A DNA stretch of 13,192 nucleotides from the NCBI GenBank assembly GCA_043820875.1, contig JBDRDI010000032.1:1-13192 (forward strand). The letters are read 5' to 3'. The notes under the pieces are model-generated. The model was not told where the DNA came from, did not search any database, and worked only from the letters and a program-made list of their open reading frames with translations. This DNA is from JBDRDI01 sp043820875. Lineage in GTDB: Bacteria > Patescibacteriota > Patescibacteriia > Patescibacteriales > UBA12075. How positions within the stretch are numbered: the first letter of the stretch is position 1; each line of letters starts with the position of its first letter. This document shows, piece by piece, positions 5,527-10,445 of the stretch. The translations under genes were made by a program, and so were the position numbers.

Positions 5527-5639
5527 ATGGTCTCTGGAACAATATTGATTTTTATATAATGCTAGCCCTTCCCCCAATCCAACCAGTTGAATTTAGAGGC
5601 ACTACAACTGTCTCGAACGGCTAGCTTTTTCGAGCCATT
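5493..5639 (-). ncRNA. Candidate stand-alone structured RNA of about 147 nt, pseudoknot-capable
   Basis: No gene overlaps this stretch, yet it has a promoter (5646-5673) and a strong terminator (5493-5526) on the minus strand. Three pairings are visible in RNA order. First is the hairpin CTCGAA/TTCGAG (5629-5634 with 5612-5617) with an 11-base loop. That loop holds GCTAGCC (complement 5619-5625), which can pair perfectly with GGCTAGC downstream (complement 5561-5567) to make a pseudoknot. Between these lies a third hairpin CAGTTG/CAACTG (5605-5610 with 5584-5589) with a 15-base loop. A run of about five G follows. It lacks the SRP RNA apical motif, tRNA-like ends of tmRNA and anything I recognise as 6S RNA or a known riboswitch. 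A five-codon leaderless ORF begins at the predicted 5' end (5638). Identity unknown. Confidence 0.6.
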
Positions 5640-5645
5640 AATTAC

Positions 5646-5673
5646 ATAATAACAAAATAAAAAAAGAAGTCAA
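5646..5673 (-). promoter_or_regulatory. Promoter of the candidate ncRNA
   Basis: On the minus strand, TTGACT (5668-5673), a 16-base spacer and TATTAT (5646-5651) give a start near 5639. It lies downstream of the yidC terminator, so the RNA is a separate unit and not the yidC 3' end. Confidence 0.65.
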
Positions 5674-5682
5674 GAGCACAAC

Positions 5683-5712
5683 AAAAAAACCGACCTTACG
5701 AGGCCGGTTTTT
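5683..5712 (-). terminator. Terminator of the rpmH-rnpA-yidD-yidC cluster
   Basis: Arms ACCGaCCT (5689-5696) and AGGcCGGT (5701-5708) pair with one A/C mismatch around a TACG loop. A and T runs on both sides make it usable in both directions. On the minus strand it ends in seven T residues, 15 bases past the yidC stop. Confidence 0.85.
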
Positions 5713-5726
5713 GCTATATTTTATTA

Positions 5727-6443
5727 TTAAACAACTTCTTCTTCTGGGCTTTTTTTAAATATCATCTTTTGTTGAGCGACTGTGGCCAAGGTGGTCATGA
5801 GCCAATAAAGGGCGAGTCCGGACGGGAAAGAATATGAGAACCAAATGGTTAATAGGGGAAACATGTAGGTCATCTGCTTGTTCATAATGGCGGTCATGTC
5901 TTCATCCCGAGATTCATCTGCTTTTATTTCCGGGCGCTTGGCCAACATCATTTTAGATTGCCAAAACTGCGCCAAACCGGCTAAAATCGCTAAAGCTACA
6001 TTGTGCGGAGCTGATAAATCAAAAACGCCGAATGAAATATGGTTAATTGAATCCGGCCTGGAAACAAAAGAATAAACCAGGTCCAATGTTCCGTTTCCAA
6101 AACCATTTCTTAATACTTGAAAAATCGCAATTAAAAAAGGCATCTGGATAATAAGCGGGAGGCAGGAAGAAAAAGGATTTACTTTATTATTTTTATAAAG
6201 TTCCAACATAGCCTTGCTTTGATCTTCCTTTTTTGGATATTTCTTCTGTATTTCTTTTATTTTCGGCTGTAATTCTTGCAAGGCTTTTTGAGACTTTAAC
6301 ATGCTTTTTGTTAAAGGGTATAATGCCAACCTAATTAAAATAGCTAAAACAATAATAACCACCCCCAAGTCGTGCCCAGGAATAATATCATACAAAAAAA
6401 CAAGTAAATTCAGCATCGGCTGATAAAAAAATGTTTGGAACAT
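5727..6443 (-). CDS. yidC: YidC/Oxa1-family membrane protein insertase
   Basis: A 238-residue integral membrane protein that inserts proteins into the cytoplasmic membrane, alone or with SecYEG. It is the minimal Oxa1-type core and lacks the large periplasmic domain of proteobacterial YidC. Visible features are a hydrophobic helix at about 26-45 carrying the conserved groove arginine R38 (LAILIRLALYPL) and a long charged cytoplasmic hairpin (46-90) rich in Lys, Gln and Glu. Further membrane helices lie at about 95-112 (LPLIIQMPFLIAIFQVL), 147-163 and 192-222 (MFPLLTIWFSYSFPSGLALYWLMTTL). A charged tail ends in KSPEEEVV. No lipoprotein signal is seen. It is the last gene of the rpmH cluster, separated from yidD by 120 bases made mostly of two inverted heptamer arrays. 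Its 5' end has no Shine-Dalgarno site, and array E begins 9 bases upstream. Confidence 0.96.
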   Translation of the reverse strand: MFQTFFYQPMLNLLVFLYDIIPGHDLGVVIIVLAILIRLALYPLTKSMLKSQKALQELQPKIKEIQKKYPKKEDQSKAMLELYKNNKVNPFSSCLPLIIQMPFLIAIFQVLRNGFGNGTLDLVYSFVSRPDSINHISFGVFDLSAPHNVALAILAGLAQFWQSKMMLAKRPEIKADESRDEDMTAIMNKQMTYMFPLLTIWFSYSFPSGLALYWLMTTLATVAQQKMIFKKSPEEEVV

Positions 6444-6452
6444 ATACGTTTG

Positions 6453-6487
6453 AGTCTAAAGTCTAAAGTTAAAAGTCTAAAGTCCAA
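6453..6487. repeat. Heptamer array E, just upstream of yidC
   Basis: Units TCTAAAG (6455-6461), TCTAAAG (6462-6468), TTAAAAG (6469-6475), TCTAAAG (6476-6482) and a partial TCCAA. It is inverted relative to array E' (6532-6564). About 28 of 32 positions can pair by eye, counting G-U, so the yidD-yidC mRNA could form a long hairpin with a loop of about 45 bases. Confidence 0.9.
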
Positions 6488-6531
6488 TAATAAATAAAAT
6501 TATTTTTAAATCTAAATGTCATTATGCTAAC

Positions 6532-6564
6532 GACTTTCGACTTTGGACTTTCGACTTTGGACTT
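6532..6564. repeat. Heptamer array E', abutting the yidD stop
   Basis: Units GACTTTC (6532-6538), GACTTTG (6539-6545), GACTTTC (6546-6552) and GACTTTG (6553-6559), then GACTT running into the yidD TGA codon (6564-6566). This is the reverse-complement orientation of arrays D and E. Confidence 0.9.
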
Positions 6565-6797
6565 CACACGGGGTCCCATCCGCCCTTATTCCATGGATTG
6601 CATCGTAAAATGCGCCAACAAGCTTTTCCCACCCCTCTTAATACTCCGTATTTTTCTATTGAGACTATGGCATATTCCGAACAAGTTGGTTTGAATCGAC
6701 AATAACCAAAAGGGTGCAAGTGCTTAAAAAAGCCATGATCCGGAGAAAATGTCTTTTGATAAAACTTTAATATGCTAATAATTAAATATTTTATCAT
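6564..6797 (-). CDS. yidD: Membrane protein insertion efficiency factor YidD
   Basis: A 77-residue protein of the YidD (haemolytic, DUF37) family, which assists YidC-dependent insertion and lies at the inner face of the membrane. An amphipathic N-terminal helix (MIKYLIISILKFYQKTFSP) is followed by the family signature: CRFKPTCSEYA with paired cysteines, a helix ending in GVGKACWRILRCNPWNKGGWDPV, and a third conserved Cys before NPW. Length is typical. It begins 4 bases after the rnpA stop, so translational coupling is likely, and no Shine-Dalgarno site is present. Array E' reaches into its stop codon. Confidence 0.97.
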   Translation of the reverse strand: MIKYLIISILKFYQKTFSPDHGFFKHLHPFGYCRFKPTCSEYAIVSIEKYGVLRGVGKACWRILRCNPWNKGGWDPV

Positions 6798-6801
6798 GTT
6801 A

Positions 6802-7137
6802 TTAAAACAATCTTAATTTCTCTAAATTTTCTTCAATTGATTGTTTTATTTCATCAAAACTTTTTTCAACAGTGGCTGGAAAAGTGATAATAACAATATC
6901 TTTATTTTTTATTTCTTTTATTTTTTTTTCCATCACGTATCTTATTCTTCTCTTGATTTTATTTCTTATAACCGCGCTTTTACTTACTTTATTACTAACA
7001 ATTATACCAACCCTGGAAACACCCAAGTCATTGGAAGACGCCTTCATGCCGGTAGTTTTATTATAGCTTGACCTCCCGGTTTTAAAAATTTTTTCAAATT
7101 CCTTGTCTTTGGTTATTCTGTTATTTTTGCTAATCAT
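6802..7137 (-). CDS. rnpA: Ribonuclease P protein component
   Basis: A 111-residue basic protein that binds the RNase P RNA and helps mature the 5' ends of tRNAs. The N-terminal ISKNNRITKDKEFEKIFKTGRS matches the usual start of RnpA. The RNR box is seen as VIRNKIKRRIRYVM (residues about 65-78), followed by DIVIITFPATVEKSFDEIKQ. The frame is open to an ATG at 7176, but that adds 13 residues unlike RnpA and runs into the palindrome between rpmH and rnpA. The ATG at 7137 is therefore preferred. It lies between rpmH and yidD in the conserved order, 4 bases from yidD. Confidence 0.95.
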   Translation of the reverse strand: MISKNNRITKDKEFEKIFKTGRSSYNKTTGMKASSNDLGVSRVGIIVSNKVSKSAVIRNKIKRRIRYVMEKKIKEIKNKDIVIITFPATVEKSFDEIKQSIEENLEKLRLF

Positions 7138-7156
7138 AAATAAAATATTCAATAAG

Positions 7157-7205
7157 CAGGTTGCTTGTAGAAACAAGTTTCAAACTTGTTTCAGTTTAAA
7201 ACCTG
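7157..7205. repeat. Nested palindrome between rpmH and rnpA
   Basis: A 49-base symmetric element centred on 7181. Outer arms are CAGGTT (7157-7162) and AACCTG (7200-7205). Seven unpaired bases follow on each side, then inner 11-base arms (7170-7180 and 7182-7192; GAAACAAGTTT) with a single central base. A further small hairpin TCGTG/CACGA is at 7208-7220. In the rpmH-rnpA mRNA it would be a stem-loop, perhaps a processing or partial termination site that sets more L34 than RnpA. It may also be a REP-like repeat. Confidence 0.55.
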
Positions 7206-7230
7206 TCTCGTGTGGCACGACAAATTGAAT

Positions 7231-7368
7231 TTATTTTACGATTTTTTTTCTACCTTTTTTTCTACGACGCTTCAAAACATCCTGACCATCTTTTTTCCTC
7301 ATACGGCTCATAAACCCATGTTTTTTCTTTGCTCTTTTGGCATTTGGCTGAAAAGTTCTCTTCGGCAT
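7231..7368 (-). CDS. rpmH: Ribosomal protein L34 (bL34)
   Basis: A 45-residue, extremely basic protein of the large ribosomal subunit. It begins MPKRTFQPNAKRAKKKHGF, continues SRMRKKDGQDVLKRRRKKGR and ends KKIVK. This matches the bL34 pattern (KRTFQP at the start, HGF in the middle, VLxRRRxKGRKxL at the end) and the family length. The stop is TAA at 7231-7233. It is the first gene of the minus-strand cluster rpmH-rnpA-yidD-yidC and diverges from dnaA, the classic order around bacterial origins. A good promoter is at 7408-7436. No Shine-Dalgarno site precedes the ATG. Confidence 0.97.
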   Translation of the reverse strand: MPKRTFQPNAKRAKKKHGFMSRMRKKDGQDVLKRRRKKGRKKIVK

Positions 7369-7407
7369 ATAAAAATTTAATAATAATTTTATTTATAAAA
7401 CAATAAT

Positions 7408-7436
7408 AACATAACATTTTTATTTTTAGAAGTCAA
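7408..7436 (-). promoter_or_regulatory. Promoter of rpmH
   Basis: On the minus strand, TTGACT (7431-7436), a 17-base spacer and TATGTT (7408-7413). The start would be near 7401, with an A/T-only leader of about 33 bases. Confidence 0.65.
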
Positions 7437-7486
7437 TGCGCGTTATCTCTTTTAACATCTTTGGGTAAATTTATGCTTCATACGGG

Positions 7487-7562
7487 GGCAAAACCATGCT
7501 AATTTTTTTGTTAGGATAGGTTTTAAAACCCAGCTTAACAAAAAAATTAGCATGGTTTTGCC
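7487..7562. repeat. Perfect 27-bp inverted repeat in the rpmH-dnaA spacer
   Basis: The left arm 7487-7513 (starts GGCAAAACCATGCTAA, ends TTTGTTA) and right arm 7536-7562 are exact reverse complements. The 22-base centre itself holds the palindrome GGTTTTAAAACC (7519-7530). It lies between the predicted rpmH promoter (7408-7436) and dnaA promoter (7621-7649), so it should be outside both transcripts. It is 18 bases from two DnaA-box-like 9-mers, so a cruciform or origin element is plausible. Confidence 0.9.
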
Positions 7563-7580
7563 TGTAATATTTTATTTAAC

Positions 7581-7600
7581 TTATTAACAGCTTATCAACA
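7581..7600 (+). other. Two DnaA-box-like 9-mers upstream of dnaA (candidate origin element)
   Basis: TTATTAACA (7581-7589) and TTATCAACA (7592-7600) differ from TTATCCACA by two and one bases. They are in the same orientation, 11 bp apart, about one helical turn. The second 9-mer recurs at 9179-9187. They may serve the origin or autoregulate dnaA. Confidence 0.5.
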
Positions 7601-7620
7601 TCTTTTAAACAAATTGGGGG

Positions 7621-7649
7621 TTTCATAATTTTAAAATTACTGATATACT
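7621..7649 (+). promoter_or_regulatory. Candidate dnaA promoter
   Basis: A good -10 TATACT (7644-7649) with a poor -35 TTTCAT (7621-7626) at 17 bases. The DnaA-box-like sites lie 21 bases upstream, compatible with DnaA autoregulation. The leader would be about 34 bases, AT-rich and without a Shine-Dalgarno site. Confidence 0.45.
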
Positions 7650-7689
7650 TCAAACGTTAATCTTTTTACTCTTTTTAATCGTAATTATT

Positions 7690-9042
7690 ATGAACAATGA
7701 TCAACTATGGCAAGCTGTGCTTGGCGAAATTGAGATAGGTCTTTCTCGCGCAAATTTTACCACCTGGTTTAAAAACACTTTCATTTCTTCTTTTGAAAAA
7801 GACCGAGTAATAATTTGTGTCCCAAACGCTTTTACCAAAACTTGGTTGGAAAAAAAATACCACGACAAAATTGCCAAGGCCGTGGAAAATATTGGAAACA
7901 CAAAAATAAAAGAGATTTTTTATAAAGTAGAGATGCGGAAAAACACGCCGGAGAATTCTTTCGTAAACAACGAAACAGCTCAACCAACAACAAACGAAAC
8001 TGAAAGTGTTCCACTAAACCGCTTTGGGTTGAATACAAAATACATGTTTGATCATTTTATTGTCGGCAAAGGAAATGAATTGGCTCATGCCGCCAGCCGA
8101 GCAGTAGCCTCAAATCCCGGAAGGGCCTATAACCCCTTATTTATTTATGGAGGCGTTGGTCTTGGAAAAACCCATCTTTTACAAGCTATCGGTCATGAAA
8201 TTTCCCAAAAGGGGGGCCAAGTCCTTTATGTAACTTGTGAAAAATTTACCAATGACTATGTAGCGGCGATAAAATCCGGGCAAACAAACAGTTTTAAAGA
8301 AAAATATAGAAATGTTGATATTTTACTTATTGATGATATCCAATTTATGGCTGGGAAAGACGGAACTCAACAAGAATTTTTTCACACCTTTAATGAGTTG
8401 CACCAAACCGATAAACAAATAGTTTTAACATCTGACCGCCCGCCAAAATCAATCCCAGCCCTGGAAAAAAGACTTTTGTCCAGGTTTGAGTGGGGTATGA
8501 TCGCCGATGTTACTGTCCCAGACATAGAAACTCGCGTAGCCATCTTGGAGTCCAAGTGTCGAGAAAAAAATTATTCATTGGAGCTGGGGATGTTGTATTT
8601 TATTGCCAACAATGTTCAAAACAATATCAGGGAATTGGAGGGTGCGTTAAATAGAATTGTTGTTTCTCATGAATTTAACAATTCCAAACCGACGATTGAT
8701 TCCATTAAAAACGTTTTGAGTAATATTATATCTAATGTTAAGTCAAAGTCAACATCAAATAAAGACATTATTAATTCAGTTTCTGTGTTTTTTAATATTA
8801 ATATTAAAGATATTGTGGGAAAATCACGAAAAAAAGAACTTGTTTATCCAAGACAAATTGTTATGTATTTAATGAGAAAAGAAATTAATGCTTCATACCC
8901 AACCATCGGACAAGAAGTCGGCGGGAGAGACCACACCACAGCCATTCATGCTTATAATAAAATTGAAGGTGAATTAGAAAAAAACGAAAGAATAAAACAA
9001 GACATAGATTCTATAAAACAAGCCCTGTATAATAACTGCTAA
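7690..9042 (+). CDS. dnaA: Chromosomal replication initiator DnaA
   Basis: A 450-residue ATP-dependent initiator that binds DnaA boxes and melts the origin. Domain I is about 1-82 (LWQAVLGEIEIGLSRANFTTWF; AFTKTWLEKKY). A short flexible domain II rich in Asn, Thr and Glu is about 83-112. The AAA+ domain III has Walker A GGVGLGKT (154-161), Walker B LLIDDIQF (212-219), sensor LTSDRPP (246-252) and arginine finger R265 in RLLSRFEWG. DNA-binding domain IV follows from about 352, with the DnaA signature GGRDHTTAIHA (411-421). The length is normal, with a short linker. It diverges from rpmH and precedes dnaN on the same strand. Confidence 0.98.
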   Translation: MNNDQLWQAVLGEIEIGLSRANFTTWFKNTFISSFEKDRVIICVPNAFTKTWLEKKYHDKIAKAVENIGNTKIKEIFYKVEMRKNTPENSFVNNETAQPTTNETESVPLNRFGLNTKYMFDHFIVGKGNELAHAASRAVASNPGRAYNPLFIYGGVGLGKTHLLQAIGHEISQKGGQVLYVTCEKFTNDYVAAIKSGQTNSFKEKYRNVDILLIDDIQFMAGKDGTQQEFFHTFNELHQTDKQIVLTSDRPPKSIPALEKRLLSRFEWGMIADVTVPDIETRVAILESKCREKNYSLELGMLYFIANNVQNNIRELEGALNRIVVSHEFNNSKPTIDSIKNVLSNIISNVKSKSTSNKDIINSVSVFFNINIKDIVGKSRKKELVYPRQIVMYLMRKEINASYPTIGQEVGGRDHTTAIHAYNKIEGELEKNERIKQDIDSIKQALYNNC

Positions 9043-9243
9043 TAAGGTGTTGACCAATTGTTAAAAACCAACAGAAAAGAAAATTGTCCCCAAAGCACCA
9101 ACCAACAAAACACCAAAGACACACAACCACTGTTGGTTATTTTAAAACCAAGATTAAACAAAAAAATAAGATATAAACTTATCAACAACGCTTATTATTA
9201 ACGTAAATTATATAATATAATAATATATAAACAGTATATACAT
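9043..9243 (+). other. dnaA-dnaN spacer, candidate replication origin segment
   Basis: A 201-base spacer with no gene. Arms AACCAACAG (9066-9074) and CTGTTGGTT (9130-9138) enclose 55 bases that are strongly A/C-biased on this strand, with only three T. A DnaA-box-like TTATCAACA (9179-9187) and a weaker TTATTAACG (9195-9203) follow. Then comes a stretch of about 40 bases made almost only of A and T (9203-9242), a typical unwinding element, reaching to the dnaN start. The order of boxes then AT-rich DNA fits a dnaA-dnaN origin as in many bacteria. A dnaN promoter is probably inside the AT stretch (TATAAT at 9211-9216), but no clear -35 is seen. Confidence 0.5.
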
Positions 9244-10383
9244 ATGGAGATATCTAGCATGCAAGAAAATTTCAAAAAAGGTTTATTAATAACCGGAAGA
9301 GTGGCTGGCAAAAACATGAATTTACCAATTTTAAATAATGTTTTAATTAAAACAGATGGAGGAGGTATTGTGCTTGTGGCAACTGATTTGGAAATAGGTG
9401 TGGTGTGTCAGGTTCGTGGGAAGGTGGAAAAAGAGGGTGAGTTTACGGTTGATTCCAAATTAATTTCCGATTACATTTCTTTATTGCCAAATCAAAAAAT
9501 TGAAATTAAAAAAGAGGATGAAAAGTTGAAAATAAAATGTGATAATTATAAAACAATTATTAACGGCCAAAACGCGGAAGAGTTTCCATTGATTCCTGGG
9601 GTGGAAAAGGGGAGCTTTGTCAGGGTGGACAGTGGGGAGATTAAAGATGCTTTGTCGCGAGTTGTTTTTGCCGTATCGGTTAGTGAAACAAGGGCCGAGC
9701 TTTCCGGTGTTTTATTTGGCGTTGAGGAAGATAAGATTATTTTTGCGGCCACAGATAGCTATCGTTTAGCTGAAAAAGAAATAAAAATAAAAAATAAAAG
9801 CGCGCAATTATTAGACGGGCAAGGTAAGAAGATTGTTGTTCCGGCAAAAACCGTTCAAGAATTTTTAAGAATTATTGCTTTGGTTGATGATGGCGAGATG
9901 GGCGCCACAAAAGAGGTGGATATTTCTTTTTCTGATAATCAAATAATGTTTAAGATGGGGAATATTGAATTAATATCGCGCTTGATAGAGGGACAATATC
10001 CGGACTATAAACAAATTATTCCAACAACTTTTAAAACTAGAGCGACCATAGACAAAAAAGAATTTATCAGGGCGGTTAAGGCTTCTGCGATTTTTTCCAA
10101 AGCAGGGATTAATGACGTGAATCTTGATTTTCCATTAGGGAAAAATAAAATAGTTATTACTTCAACTTCGGGACAGACAGGAGAAAACACCACAGAAATA
10201 GAATCAAGTGTGAATGGAGTGGACAATGGTATTGTGGTGAATTATAAATATCTTCTTGACGGGCTGGGGAATATTGACGGGGACAACGTGGTGATTGACG
10301 TTATTGATAATAACACACCCTGTGTTTTGCGCCCGGAAAAAGAAGATGGTTATTTATATATTGTGATGCCGATTAAGCAATAA
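9244..10383 (+). CDS. dnaN: DNA polymerase III beta subunit (sliding clamp)
   Basis: A 379-residue clamp that forms a dimeric ring around DNA and tethers the replicative polymerase. Three repeats of the clamp fold are seen: about 1-120 (starting SSMQENFKKGLLITGRVAGKNMNLPILNNVLIKT), about 125-255 (RVVFAVSVSETRAELSGVLFGVEEDKIIFAATDSYRLAEKEI) and about 256-379 (GQYPDYKQIIPTTFKTRATIDKKEF onward). It ends in DGYLYIVMPIKQ, the conserved C-terminal strand that borders the partner-binding pocket. Length is close to the family norm. The ATG at 9244 is used; M6 is a possible alternative. No Shine-Dalgarno site is visible. It follows dnaA and ends at a bidirectional terminator facing the PBP gene. Confidence 0.97.
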   Translation: MEISSMQENFKKGLLITGRVAGKNMNLPILNNVLIKTDGGGIVLVATDLEIGVVCQVRGKVEKEGEFTVDSKLISDYISLLPNQKIEIKKEDEKLKIKCDNYKTIINGQNAEEFPLIPGVEKGSFVRVDSGEIKDALSRVVFAVSVSETRAELSGVLFGVEEDKIIFAATDSYRLAEKEIKIKNKSAQLLDGQGKKIVVPAKTVQEFLRIIALVDDGEMGATKEVDISFSDNQIMFKMGNIELISRLIEGQYPDYKQIIPTTFKTRATIDKKEFIRAVKASAIFSKAGINDVNLDFPLGKNKIVITSTSGQTGENTTEIESSVNGVDNGIVVNYKYLLDGLGNIDGDNVVIDVIDNNTPCVLRPEKEDGYLYIVMPIKQ

Positions 10384-10419
10384 AAAAATACCGCGGATAT
10401 TTATCTGTGGTATTTTTTT
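10382..10419. terminator. Bidirectional terminator between dnaN and the PBP gene
   Basis: A 12-bp stem AATACCGCGGAT (10387-10398) / ATCTGTGGTATT (10403-10414), including two G-U pairs on the plus strand, around a 4-base loop. Seven A precede it (10382-10388) and seven T follow (10413-10419). It starts at the dnaN stop codon and lies 26 bases from the PBP stop, so it can serve both convergent genes, better for dnaN. Confidence 0.85.
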
Positions 10420-10445
10420 ATTGTCTATTATTTTTTAATTTTATT

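Noticed and set aside
5493..5639. SRP RNA, tmRNA or 6S RNA
   Set aside because: There is no SRP apical GGAAG/AGCAG motif in hairpin context, no tRNA-like acceptor and T loop with CCA, and no long rod with a central bubble. The identity is left open.
6841..7071. Plus-strand ORFs opposite rnpA and others opposite murI, dnaA and the PBP gene
   Set aside because: They are shadows of well-supported genes, with low-complexity hydrophobic or basic translations and no start signals.
7138..7176. Upstream rnpA start at 7176
   Set aside because: It adds residues unlike RnpA and reaches into the nested palindrome. The ATG at 7137 matches the family N-terminus.
7186..7380. 64-aa plus-strand ORF over the rpmH region
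   Set aside because: It is antisense to rpmH, which encodes a clear L34.
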